Source: Hericium rajendrae (taxonomy: Eukaryota; Basidiomycota; Agaricomycetes; Russulales; Hericiaceae). From it: 64,000 nt of DNA. This document shows positions 11,650-22,773 of this stretch, in pieces. Made by a program: the position numbers and the translations under genes. Position 1 is the first letter of the stretch. Each line of letters begins with the position of its first letter. The notes beneath the pieces are model-generated. The model did no database searches. It was not told where the DNA came from and saw only the letters and a list, made by a program, of their open reading frames with translations. The DNA lies in NCBI GenBank assembly GCA_033439255.1, contig CM065879.1, positions 2,982,501-3,046,500 on the forward strand, given 5' to 3'.

Positions 11650-13194
11650 GGGGTTACCGGGTCCCCATCGAAATTAAGGCCCAAGTCCCAGCCAGCGCGT
11701 GGGCCATCGGGGTGTAAAGGCTGCCTTGCAAGCAAGTCTTGGTAGGCATAGGATTCGAAAGATGATGCATGGAGGAGTGGCTCCGTTGGGTGTGAATGTC
11801 GCGATGTAGTGGTATGAAGTGTCGCTGTCGAGACAACCGACTGGTGACGCGTGTGGGGGCCAAAGCCATCCGAATCGGCCGTAGTGACGAAAACACGGGC
11901 TCGGGCGAGAATAGAGAGTTGTGGAGATCTATCGCTGACATGGTGCGGTCGCGAGGGACAGACGCGACGAGCGCGTCACGGGAAATGATGTGAAGTGATC
12001 TACAAAGAGTCTAGCGGCAGTTATAGGATAAGAAAATAAGACGGAAATCTAGAAAATCGCTATAAACATAACGCCGCCGCGATCGCTCGTAGTGGGAGGA
12101 GGGGAAGGGGAGGATATCGCCAGAGGAATTGCGAGCGCGGTGGCACTCGGACGAAGCACTTGTGAAATAGGAAAGGTCGTTGTTACGTACCCTCGATCTT
12201 CTCGACACAGCCACTCTAATCGTTCCTTCTTCTCGCCATCCCATGATCTCACCTCCTCAAGCATTCCTCCTGCCATCCACAACGAAAGTGTGCCTTCAAC
12301 GTGACCAGGATATTCTGGATTTATCCAATGATGCAGTATTTGCGTCCATGACTTCCCATTTCTTGGCTTTTCGTGCTGACAAGGCGATTGGAGCGCGGTA
12401 TCTAAGTGGACTTAAGGTCCTTAAACGGTGCCATCATGGCTATACATCGTGGAGATTAACCTTACACCTGTGGTGATCGATTTCTATATCAGAGCATCTG
12501 TGAGACGGAGCAGCCTCACGAGGGCCAGAGCCAAGCCAGAGCACGGCAGTGCGATTTCACATCCTCCCACCTAGATTACACTTTGCCCGCGATTCGCACC
12601 GACAAACCGACAGAACAGTGCAATATGGATTTGTCACCGGATCTTGGTGGATGTTCCGCCGCCTTATTCTCGATCTGGGATATGTTTTGCTGCTCGTCGA
12701 CGGTCAGACCGTTACAAACCGCTTTGGACGACACTCGTTTTGGATGCTACCGAGATACAGGATATCTCTGCACGTATTTGAAACGGATCACGTCAATTGC
12801 CGAGCTGATCGCCAGCAAGTCTGTCTCGTTTTGATTTCATGAACGGCAGCCCAGCACGGCCCAGCGCATCTACTCCGGTGATCATTGTATCCTGCCGCAA
12901 TGTTGAAGATACATACGCACGGGACGTCTCTACAGCCAGTCGAGACCACAACATAGGCAGACTGGTCTCCTAAACGATATTTACCGACAAGTTGAGCCGC
13001 GCTTGCAAGATACTTTCGGGTAGTCGGCACCTTCGAAGGAGTACGTACTACGTCACAAATTGTCTTTTGGGCCTTATGACCTTTGTATTGCATGTCGAAG
13101 GATTACTGGACAGAGGGTTCCTAACCTCTAGAATCGTCCGAACAGAAGTCTCGGTTGGTGAACATGGGATACTAGGATTACCTTTTCGATGAAA
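11650..13194. other. Intergenic, no gene seen
   Basis: About 1.5 kb between the membrane protein gene and the CHO2 fragment. Open frames of 60-100 codons occur on both strands, but none shows a recognisable motif, good splice context or similarity to another part of the window. The right half may have been rearranged together with the duplicated pieces that follow. Confidence 0.45.
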
Positions 13195-13692
13195 ATGTCG
13201 CGTTGCGTCCCACGTTCAATTTTTTTTTTTAAATGAAAAACTGCCCATAGGAACTACCTCTGGAGTACAACACATGGCTGCTCTTCCATCAGGCTGTCGA
13301 TGTCATCCTGAATAAGTTCGTTTCTTACGGAAGTCTCGGGACGTCTGACTAGCAAATTTACAGCGACTTCATGTCCTATTGCTTGTTCGCATTCGCGTGT
13401 TTCCGAGTCCCGGACGACTTGTCCATCGCTGTTCACATCCTACGATGTGTTATTATGTTTAATTCTCGAGATGAGGATTAATCTGGTTGTTCAGATGTAC
13501 TGGTGGTCTCGCGCTCGTTGGTTTCAACCTCTGGGCCAAATCCGAAGCCCATCATGTCGTCAAGCATTATGGCTGGTATTAGGGTGACTGCTTCTTCCAG
13601 CATGGCGCTCCGGTTTTCGATGGCTTCTTCGAGCTCGTGCCTCACCCCATGTATTCTGTTGGTAAGGATCTGAAACACGCTCGGGAACACCA
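13195..13692 (+). pseudogene. CHO2 fragment (exons 3-5 and flanking introns)
   Basis: Matches CHO2 from the end of intron 2 to the start of intron 5. It is dead: the codon for Trp in the segment corresponding to GWYWGDCFF has become TAG (near 13580), the intron 4 donor is lost (CGGTATGT has become CGATGTGT near 13441) and both gene ends are missing. The similarity stops at about 13692, where it runs directly into F-box sequence. Confidence 0.85.
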
Positions 13693-13693
13693 C

Positions 13694-14293
13694 TCGTCTT
13701 ACATGCAGATGGCGTCACATCGAGATCCTTCCATGGACAATCAAAGGCGAGGAATTGGCCCTCCACTCTCAGCATCCGGCACGCACCGATCCCCCTTTCC
13801 TTACGCCTTCGTTCCATTATGTGCAGCCCATGAGACGTCCTCTTGACAAGACTGCTTTTCTCTGCAATTCTCTTCCATTGCATGATCTGGAGGTCATTGA
13901 GATGATCTACCCCTCCGGCGTCGGCCTCTTGCAGTACGGACCGCGCCAGTTCTGGTACTATGCCTTCGGCCGCTGTAAAAACGTGCGGCACGTCACGCTT
14001 GGTCGGTGTTGTGGACCCATGGCGCTATGGACCCTTTGTGGCGCCCTGATTGAGGACCCACATGACCCGCTTTTCCCGAAGTTGGTGTCGTTGACGGTGA
14101 CCGCGGACTTCGCGTGGAACGACGACGGGCACGCGTCATGGACGCTTGGCGACGCTTTCTCGACATGCTGATGGTGCGAGCGGCGCGTGCGCTTCTGCAT
14201 AGTTTGGACCTCGGCTCTTCGTCCGGATTCGACGATGCATAGATTGATTGTGTCACGGCTCTCGTTGGGATCGTGCATTTGAGGCTTGGTTGA
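13694..14293 (+). pseudogene. F-box/LRR C-terminal fragment (F-box 2)
   Basis: Corresponds to about 7210-7811 of F-box 1. The frame starting around 13755 is cleaner than in F-box 1 and reads FHYVQPMRRPLDKTAF, LPLHDLEVIEMIYPSG, QFWYYAFGRCKNVRHVTLG and LWTLCGALIEDPHDPLF without a break, then shifts near 14135 before the end equivalent to SGFDDAWIDC, where Trp is now a stop codon. No F-box or promoter is present; the fragment begins at the junction with the CHO2 piece. It lies tail-to-tail with family copy B at 213 bp. Confidence 0.75.
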
Positions 14294-14506
14294 GGAGTAA
14301 TGACGATGGTCTCAGTCTGTGTAGGGAGGGGCGGTAACATTTGTATAATAATAATAATATGATAGAGTTCCACAGGGCGAATCATCGTAAAAGGGCAGCG
14401 CAATCGTACCTTATAGCACAAGAATGCATGTCCAAATGAGTTATGGTTGCAGCTGAACAAGAAGAATACACGAATTCATTGAACAAAATCTGGATACAAA
14501 GGTTAG

Positions 14507-15658
14507 TTAGCCTCGGTTCGTGCTAGGTGCTGCTGAAGTGAATGATAGAACTGTACGATTCTGCGCCCAGTCTGGAAGTGGTGGGTTAGGCCGCAGAGGC
14601 ACATTGTAGAATACTTCAGGCTGCCCTGCCCGCTTCAGCTTGAATGACGAACCCTCCATGACGTTGAACTTCTCTTGGCCCGGCCGGATGTCTTTTGAAT
14701 TCTTTCCGAAGCTGTTCTCCATGGACGTGAGCCTCCCAATGGCCATAGGAACCCACGGCATTAACAGGGAAGGAACGACCCAGAGCTCGAAGTCTGGAGG
14801 CGCATTGACAGGGTTATGGGTAGCTCTTTTAACAAAGTCGAGACAGTAGAGATGCAGGCGATCGAGGCCGGGACTGTTGCCCCAGATACGGATATCTAGG
14901 TCCGAGTCTGGAACGGTGGCGTAATGAACGTCGTCGACGTCGCCGATCTCGGGCTTAGCCTGCACAGAACTCGCTGCGTTAGCAACGTACAGAGAAATCC
15001 TTTGGAACAGGCCCACCCCAATGACAGTGGCTGGCGAATTTAACTTCGAAATTCTGAAATCTATGACAGCCTGGCGAGCTTCCTCAAGGTTCCGATATGC
15101 TTTGCTGCTGCGAAACCAATCCCGAGCACTCTCCTCAGTAGTTTCCTCCACGGTCTTGAAGGTTTCTTCTCAAGGTGCCCGAGTGCAAGCCAGTAGAGAT
15201 GGAGGTCGTCCTTGACTTGCACGTCGGGATACCGTCTCTTTACAACTTTGTGGTAATATTCACGGAAGCTTGTCTCGCCTGGTTTCGCAGGCAGCGGGCC
15301 GGATGATTTTACGGTCGGGAGGGTTTCGACAGTCTGCGCGAAGTAAAAGACCCTGAATACCCAAGGATACCATCGCTGAATGTCACTGACTTTAGCGCGT
15401 TTGGCGGGTGGATCGCGTAGCGTTGAGGACGCGGGACGCTGCGTCCATAGAAGAGATGTTCAGACATATTGACGTAGCAGTCGAGGAGCACAGGCCTTGG
15501 AAGTCCTCCCTCGCTTCTCAAGAGCCGGTCTAGTTATCTTCCGACCAGCAGATGTGGTTGATCTACCAGTAGCAGATTCGCTCGCGTTGCCACCGACGTG
15601 TTTTTTGGATGATTCAGCCGATTTTCCAGCCAGCAGAATTGTTCGTTCGCGATGACAT
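14507..15658 (-). pseudogene. KPGE/WGNSPG family, copy B, frameshifted
   Basis: Same exon order as copy A. Exon 1 begins at 15658 (MSSRTNNSAG), but a four-base insertion shortly after shifts it into a stop. Exon 3 keeps KPGETSFREYYHKVVKRRYP but has lost one base near 15162, after the LALGHLEKK segment. From 15151 down to 14507 one frame is open through the second half of exon 3, the exon 3/4 intron (here free of stops and a multiple of three) and all of exon 4 (DVHYATVPDSDLDIRIWG, FELWVVPSLLMPW and GQEKFNVMEGSSFKLKRAG). A shortened product from an internal start is possible but unproven. Confidence 0.75.
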
Positions 15659-15958
15659 CGAAAGGAAAGGCAGTAAATTCGGAGGATGTGCACGAACGGA
15701 GCAAGAACCAGTTCAAACAGCAAGAGAGGCCACTGCAGCCGAGGTCACTGTACATGTCGCTTAGTCATCATTCCATGAGTCTCAACCGTGGTGTCAGCAG
15801 TGGGGCAGCTTTTCCATCATCCGTATCATTCTACTCGTTTCTTAGAATCCTCCTGCTGTAGGTCTATAACAGTGTTTTATCATTCAAGGTAGGTATTCTA
15901 CACAGATTACCCGTTTGTCGACAGCCAATTGACCACCGATGCCTCCACACAGCCCACC
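15659..15958. other. Short divergent spacer
   Basis: Separates the 5' end of copy B (minus) from the start of the deaminase gene (plus). No gene is seen; it should contain the promoters of both. Confidence 0.4.
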
Positions 15959-16719
15959 ATGAACAAGACTGAGTTCTACCTCTCGCAGTGCGCCGACGCG
16001 GCCTCGAAGAGCCCCATGGCCTTCACGCTCGGCGCCGTCCTCGTGAAGGGCGGCAAGGTGATCTCGAGCGGGTACAACCACCACCGCACGCACTACGACG
16101 GCGCGGACGTGCGCGTGCAGGGGCACCGCAAGCCCGTGTCCATGCATGCCGAGATGCACGCGATCTACACGCTCACGGGCATGTCGCCGTCGTTCCGCAG
16201 CCAGCGCCGCACGCCGGCCGCGGCGGGCGAGCGGGGTCGACAACGACGGGCGTTTAAAGGCCAGGCGCCCCTCGCCTGCGGCGGGGGGCACGCGTGAGTC
16301 CGGGCTCGAGTCTGCGAGCGCGGCGAATGGCCGTAGGGGTTCGGGGTCGGAGGGCAGTGGTAGCGGGAGCGAGAGCCAGTGCCAGTGCCAGTGCCAGTGA
16401 CGGCGGAAGGGGTCGCGGTCGCAGTCCCCGGACGAGGGGTGCATCCTGCCGCCGTCGGGTAGGGCATGGGGCGCACGGAGGCGGGACGCGCGGGTGAATG
16501 GGGCTGATATCTATGTCGCAAGGGTGACGAAGATGGGGATGGGGGACGCACGGCCGTGTTGGCGATGCGTGGAGTGGTGCCGCTGGGCAGGGGTCAAGCG
16601 CATCTTCCATTGGAACGCGGCGACGGCGCGGTTTGATGTCGTGAAGATGAACAACATGGATGGAGATAATTATGAGACGAATGCAGACGTGCGGTTGTTT
16701 TCTGGCAGGGTGAGATGAT
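15959..16719 (+). CDS. dCMP/cytidine deaminase-type protein
   Basis: Zinc-dependent nucleotide deaminase fold. The first exon starts at the ATG at 15959 (MNKTEFYLSQC), has SPMAFTLGAVLVKGGKVISSGYN in sections and the zinc-binding/catalytic HAE motif in SMHAEMHAIYTLTG. The second zinc motif PCxxC is in ARPCWRCVEWCRWAGVKRI at about 16543-16600, in another frame. The protein ends DVRLFSGRVR and stops at 16717-16719. Between the two halves (about 16200-16490) lies a GC-rich, low-complexity linker with CCAGTG hexamer repeats (16376-16398) and an in-frame stop, so at least one intron or a frameshift must separate them; I could not fix its ends. Substrate (dCMP, cytidine or other) cannot be told from the sequence. 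Confidence 0.7.
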
Positions 16720-17694
16720 TGGTTCTCTGCTTTGTGGTCTCTACGACTAACGCCTGTTTACAGGGTTACTAGTCATCTGTGTACTATCATATTCATATGT
16801 TTGTCCTTTGAAAAACCAAAAACAACAGATACCGGCTCACGTTCAGAGATAAAATCGGACCCCATTTCTGAGTACCAGCTGTCTCACATATGTATCTGCT
16901 TCTATGCGCAGCATGTAACGTACGTGCAAATTTTGATATCAAGACGAATGATAGACCGCAGCAGGTTCTAACGTTATCTCACTGCCTTGAGGGACGTTCA
17001 TTGGGGCCAATTGCTCAGTTCAAGGCACGGATAACCGGAACTATCATGGAAATGGGATCGGGCTGGCAGTACCGCTCTAGCGACATTCTCAATATCCAGC
17101 AGGACCAATGAGTCTGTATAGCGTGGCCTCAAGGCAGCATGTATCATGTCCATCGCTCCAACAGTATGTCAAGTCTCGTAAGCAGTCAGTCGCGTGGTCC
17201 ACAGCAATGAATCTATTTCTCAGGAAGCTCCGAAGTAATACCTCAAATCTCACGATCCGCCACGGAATGATTCTCCGTACGGAAGGAGTACTAAGTTGTA
17301 TGACCGACCAGTTTCTGGATCGTAGACATTCCGGACATCTCTGTATCGTAATCAACTTGATTGAATAGACTGCGGCCATTGCAAGCGAAAATGAGATGAT
17401 GGCGACGCGCCGCAAGATCTTATATCTAAAGTGTCAGTGCGAAAAGAAGGATGGGCGGAAGAAGGGCGCAAAGAAACCACCGCAGGAGGACAAGAACTCG
17501 AAACCCCGAGGAACAAGATACGCTAGGGAATATCAACTGCCCAACGTTCGTAGTATCGGACGGAAGATAGTATCGGACGGAAGGTGACAATGCGATGGGC
17601 AGATATGATATTCCTGAGAGGCTCCGTAAGAGTGTCAACGCAGATAAACCACTCGGACCATGTTCCCATTGATCGCACGTCCTAGTCAGTCCCC
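16720..17694. other. Intergenic, no gene seen
   Basis: Short open frames only. One on minus (17089-17415, 108 codons) starts with a hydrophobic stretch (ISFSLAMAAVYSI) but shows nothing else recognisable and no splice partner. Confidence 0.4.
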
Positions 17695-18899
17695 CTACAA
17701 AAAAAGACTATTTCGACATTTGCGCGTCATCTGCATCGAAAAGTAACCGCAGGCCCGCGAGGTTCCAGATGAACGATCAACATCTCGCTGCCACAAACGA
17801 CCGCGGAAGGTGAACAATTCGCCTTCGGCCGGCACGGTCATGTCCGCACCCGGAGGCGGATTGTCAACGGGTACCGGCGGCTCGAGAATCTTGAGCAAGC
17901 GCATCAGCACGACGCGTTTGCCTGCGTGTGCAGGGAGGGTCGACCGCTCGAAGCAGCACTGCAGCGACCCTTCTATTTAGACACGTCGATGGAAGCGGTG
18001 GGTGAGTACGGACAATGGCAAGCGCATGAGGGCCTCACTTTCGAAAAGCGGGACCAATCGCTGTTGAGGGCGAAACTGCAGGGGTGAATGCATCCGATAA
18101 AGGACTCGTTGGTTCCCCGGAGTGCAGATCATGATAGGGTAGGGGTCGGATCTGACAGAAAGGTCGTAGGTGAACGGCTCATTCAGCCCGGTGACGGGCC
18201 ATTTGAGCCTCTTCTTGAGGCGCGGACCAGCTGGCCTAAGCTGAAGTTCTGCCATGTGCGCCTCGTCAATCAATCCATCCTGGATGAGGAATTGTCGCAA
18301 TTCCTCCTTCGAGGGTGAACGAAGAAGCCTTGAGAGGCGGACCTGAAATGGGAAACCAGGTGCATACACGAGATCTGTGCCTCGAGCAAAGCTCTCTGGA
18401 TTGTCGTTCTCCGTCACGCGAAAACGTAAGTATGGATCCGACGGGTCCAGCGGATCGGTGTAGAGATAGAGAAAACCATGTGTGCCGGGAGGAAAGGGAT
18501 TGAGGCGGAGTTTCATCCTCATATAGAGCAATCGAAATAGAAGAGGCTTCCGGCCAAACGTCGAGCGATAAACACCGTGATTAAGCATGTTCGAGATATC
18601 CATGAAACAGCTGGAGTCCAGGCGGCTGGGATCGAACGTCGTGACGCATGGTTTTGGTCTGCTAGTGCCGGTACTAGACTGTCTCCAGAGGACGAAATAT
18701 ATTCAGTCATATCACGAAGAATGGAGGTACTTGAAAGGCGTACCTTAAATATTGGCCCTCGTCCTTCCATGCTCTGACCTGCTGAACCAGTATCACCATG
18801 CTTTGCAGCCGCAGGAGCCTGGGAAAGCGTAGATGCAAGCTTGTAGCCACATAATACCCGCAGGCCTAGGTATCTCGATGTGCGGAGAGAGAGGTGCAA
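17695..18899 (-). CDS. Uncharacterised conserved-looking protein, 3 exons
   Basis: Exons 18899-18744, 18678-18010 and 17958-17695 join through clean GT-AG introns of 65 and 51 bases to give 362 residues; both joins keep the frame and remove in-frame stops. The N-terminus (MHLSLRTSRYLGLRVLCGYK) is basic with Ser and no acidic residues and could be a mitochondrial presequence, which is inference. The body contains KLRLNPFPPGTHGFLYLY, DPYLRFRV and NPESFARGTDLVY, and the last exon has FTFRGRLWQRDVDRSSG. I do not recognise a domain. The combination of coding-like sequence and consistent splicing makes it very likely a real gene. Confidence 0.75.
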
Positions 18900-20075
18900 A
18901 GGTAGAAGTAGGCTTAGGTCTTGAGTGTCTTGAGAAATACCAGCGGCCTCATCATTGTGGATTCGTCGGTGATGCCTTTGGCACTTATCCAGGCAAGGCG
19001 ATCCCGAGGCACGAACCCAATGCTCAGAACGATCTGTCTTCCGATTGAGCTGGGCCTAGCACGAAGCTTCAGTAGTTGTCTACCTGCTTTCGCAAGATTA
19101 GAAGTTAGCATTCCGTTGCGAGAGATGTCACCCTGCTAAACGCACCTGAATTACTTATGGGACTTTACGACACAGGTATACTGCAGGTTGAACGGCAATA
19201 CCACTCTTCAAGGATGATCACGTAGAGAACGGACGTGACATCGAAGGAGCTGTGGCCGGCCGCTGTAGCGTCAGTTGCAAGTTCACCACACCGGAAACAC
19301 CCGGCCCGCCCTCCGCCCTGCTGTCGCTCTGATGAACCTTGATACTTATACGAAACTGACTCGGCCGTCTGCGTCGAAAGCAATGGGAAAAAAATAGAGA
19401 ATACTTGGGCGAAGGTAGGGGACAAATTTTCACTTGCGTTACTGGGTAGAATCGGTACAGGTACGTGTTTGGCAGAGTAACATCTGCGTACAGTTCGATA
19501 GCACCGACAAAGTTGTATCTAAGTATCCGCCTTTGGTCACAGACATTTGAAAAGCATCGCCTTGCGCTCATCGCACCGAAGCTTTAGGCTGCAAACGAAG
19601 CCCATCCTCAGAGACCGCGCCCTATTAAATATACCCGGCACTCTGGCTCTAGCTGCCTCCGCAAAATCTTCGGACTGACGCACGACGTCGTCGCATTTGC
19701 ACGTTAGACTATACGGCATACCTCACTCGAATGGGAAGGATGGTCTGATCCAAGTTTTTACAGAAGCACCGAACTCGATGTGAATGCATGCAGCTCATCC
19801 TGGACCATCATGCAACTGTGTTGGAGGCCATGGCCCAATCAATCCGCAGCTCCGTGACAACCCTGCGGAAACTTCAGCCCGACGGTGAGAGCCCTGTAAC
19901 GTAGTCTCAAGGCCAATCTTGCCCGTCACCATGGTCGACCAATCACGAGGACCTCCCCAATGCACTTATTGCCAAGCGACATCTCAAATCCCACCGATGC
20001 GTTCTTTGCAGAATCCGAACGCAACGAAGCCCATGCATGAACAACGATCAATCCGCAGCTCCATAACTTACTAAG
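18900..20075. other. Intergenic, no gene seen
   Basis: About 1.2 kb with only short open frames (for example 19218-19571 and 19165-19425 on minus) lacking motifs. It contains the upstream region of the 17.7-18.9 kb gene and the 3' flank of the ALKBH6-like gene. The phrase CAATCCGCAGCTCC occurs twice (near 19838 and 20048) but I see no larger repeat. Confidence 0.4.
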
Positions 20076-21530
20076 TTAATTCTGCAGAATCCTCGGCCCA
20101 ATCCCAGACACGCGCGCCACATCGCGGCACGTCAGACTATATCGCGTCCCGCGCACGAGCGTCCCCCCGTCCCGCACCGCCGCGCGCGCCCGCTCCTCCG
20201 CCAGCATCCCCGCATTCGCGACCCGGACGCCCTCCACGCGCGTGTCCCCATCCCCCTGCGGCACGAACACGTCCACCGCGCGCTCCGCAATCCCGTGCAG
20301 ATGCGCAGTGTACAGCGCGCCCTGCGTGACCACGAGACTGCGCGGCTCGAGCAGTAGCGCGAGCGCGGGCGCGCGTTCGACGGCGCCGCCGCCGCCGGGC
20401 GCGTAGCGGAAGTACTCGAGCACGGCGTGCGCGCCGAGCGAGAGCGTCGCGACTGTGGGATGATACGACGGGCCGTCCTCGTGCGGCTGCGGCTCGGGCT
20501 CTTCCGTTGGGACTCGGGAAGGTGCGGACGGACCATGATGCCCTGGCCGGGGAGGTACTGCGCGTGTTGCGTTAGGATGGGGTCTGTGGGCGGGTGGCGG
20601 ACGGACCTCGTTCAGGATGACGTGGTTCGGGCGCCCGTGCGGCGAGGCGCTGAACGCGCCGCAGGCGGCGAGACGCGCGAGGAGGGCCGGGCTGGGGGCG
20701 TGTCAGTGGGGACGCTGGGCGGCGGGCGGGACGCACTAGTCGCTCAGGAAGGACGGCATGGGCTGCGGGATGAGTGTGTTCTTCGGCGTGAGATCGCCAC
20801 CTGGGCTGGCGTTCAGCTCGGGGCGACGTCATTTGCCTGTGACGGCGCGAGTGGACATCGGTGGGCGATCAGATCATGATGTGATGCGCGCGGCGTGGAC
20901 GGGGCATTTCATGCAGGTGCTGCACATCAATGAAAGCGCTTGCCGGCTCGCAATGCTGGAACTGCGCATCGCCTGTGGCCACGTCCGCACAGGTGCCGTG
21001 CGGACGGCACCTGCCAAATGGGCATACGGGGCGGGGAAGATAGCCTCGCGGATCAGTGCACACGGGCACTTCCCCCACACTTCTGCGAGCCCTCCGAGGC
21101 CGGGCACCCGCTCGCTGATGGGCGCCGATAGTGACCAAACGCGCAGCATTTATGTGTAACAAAGATGTCGAGCACGCACCCCACGTCTGCAAGCCTGCGG
21201 TGCGCACGGCCACGCGGCACATCAGTAGATGATGAGCGTCGCAGAAACGGTGATCTGCACCTCCGGTTGGCAAGCTGGCGCCACTTGTGCGGCGGCGTTT
21301 CGTGAATCTGCGTCGCGAGGGGACAGCGGCAGAAGATGCAAATGGACGGGAAGCGATATATGAGATGGCGCATCAGCACGTCGTGGGGGAGGTCCATGCG
21401 ATTCAGTGATTGATGCGCGCACCTTGCGCAGGAGGTAGGCCTCTTCGTCTACAGAAACGAAGTTGGGTATATAGTAGGCTGCGTCTGTGCCCGGGACGTG
21501 GTATTGAGAGAGGCCGGGTATATCGTCCAT
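20076..21530 (-). CDS. AlkB homologue 6-type 2-oxoglutarate/Fe(II) dioxygenase
   Basis: Starts MDDIPGLSQYHVPGTDAAYY at 21530. Later exons give ETPPHKWRQLANRR, LQTWG, LTPKNTLIPQPMPSFLSD, HGRPNHVILNE, YLPGQGIM and PHEDGPSYHPTVATLSLG, the order found in ALKBH6. HED supplies the first His and the Asp of the iron site; LHGI supplies the distal His; RYSLTCRDV carries the Arg pair that binds 2-oxoglutarate. The protein ends RILQN at 20076. Substrate is unknown for this family. Two oddities: the third intron (about 21165-20800) is near 365 bases, much longer than its neighbours, and the tiny exon holding LQTWG has one extra base (the AA at 21191-21192), which breaks the frame unless it is an assembly error. 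Confidence 0.8.
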
Positions 21531-22773
21531 GGCGGTGAGTTGAGAGCTGAGAGGGACGGCAGCCGAGTGGAAACGCGTCGTGATGGGCGTCTATGTGCGC
21601 CCTGATCCGTTGATCCGGCGCTGCGCCCTCGGCTCGGCCAAGCGAGATCTCTATGCGAGATTACGACCACCGTCGTCAACGGCTTGCTCGTCGTCCGAGC
21701 GGCAGAAACTCACAACATGGAACCAGATGGCACGTATGCTCAGCGTCGGAATACGTTCGTTTCATTTGAGTGACATGAAACCACGCGTTTCATGTAAAAA
21801 GGACCGACATCTACACGTGCGGACGGGTGCCACAACTCCGAGCAAAGTAAAACAGAATTGCACATAGCGGCGCCTCGACACATCGAACAGGTGTAAGGAC
21901 CGCGCGACGTCCATTCCGGCCTCGTCGACGTCCGGGAAGTTAATGGCCTTTGATAGGTGCGCGTATGCTCATCGATAAGCACGTGAAATTAAAAGCTGAA
22001 AACACCACCTTAAGGACCAGGAGCTGGGGCATCTGGAGTACTTGGCTTGGCTACATCGAGTCTGGAGGGTCCATTTGTCCAATGGCCGAGGACCTCCGTC
22101 GGCAGCGTCGACGCTCCGCCGGATGGTGACCCGCACATCCGAACAGGTCTGCACACTTTCTCGACACCCACTGGACAACACTTGGGATGACTGGAAGATG
22201 GGTTGGTAAGAAAGCACAAGCGCGCGGAACCGCACATGGCAACAGTGACGTCCGCTCGATCAGAGCGGGCCACTGTCAAATAGGCGTCGGCGCACTGGCC
22301 CTGGCTGGCTCTGCCTCGTTGCCGCGATATGTATGTTTTGGACCTCGGCAGCGTGATTCGTGTGCACAGCGGCAGGATCACATGGACGCTTGACAAGCAG
22401 ACTATTGGTCGGACGGCGGCGGGCAGGACGAGCGCCGTTGAGTCATGCCGGCAATCTGGATCGAATCTGATGATGGGTAAGTGTATCTATTGCGACGCCA
22501 AGATCTCGCGGAGGAAGATGGAGACGAGCGTCAGCATGATTTGTCTAGCATGCGTCCGTGGCAGGAAGGGGTGGTGCTGGATTTTCGACAAATTGTACGC
22601 ACATGGATCGGGGAGAAGCAAATATGGCCGTGATCCGAAGACTGGGAAGGGGCCGAAAGGCGCACAGCAGGGGGGACGGTAGTGTTGTGTGTAGCGCCAG
22701 GCTGCGGAGCTGGATGATGAAGGACTACGATTACATAATGGGAGTATACACTCTGGATGACGCGCAGCGCGGT
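21531..22773. other. Intergenic, no convincing gene
   Basis: Divergent spacer of about 1.2 kb between the ALKBH6-like gene and the serine-rich gene. An open frame at 22329-22682 (plus) contains CIYCDAKISRRKM and MICLACV, superficially like a zinc ribbon, but has no supporting context. The plus frame from 22558 runs into the next gene; I prefer the later start at 22774. Confidence 0.4.

Larger units (their letters stand above)
13694..15658. repeat. Segmental duplication arm 2 (F-box tail plus family copy B)
   Basis: Direct repeat of about 7205-9198. The two arms are about 4.5 kb apart at their nearest ends and enclose the membrane protein gene. Confidence 0.85.

Noticed and set aside
13695-15658. 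Retrotransposed or LTR-element origin of the duplicated blocks
   Set aside because: Introns and intergenic spacers are copied too, and no terminal repeats, target-site duplications, reverse transcriptase or integrase were seen.
22329-22682. Possible zinc-ribbon protein (CIYCDAK ... CLAC)
   Set aside because: Only two Cys pairs by chance in a short frame without start context; it overlaps the promoter of the next gene.
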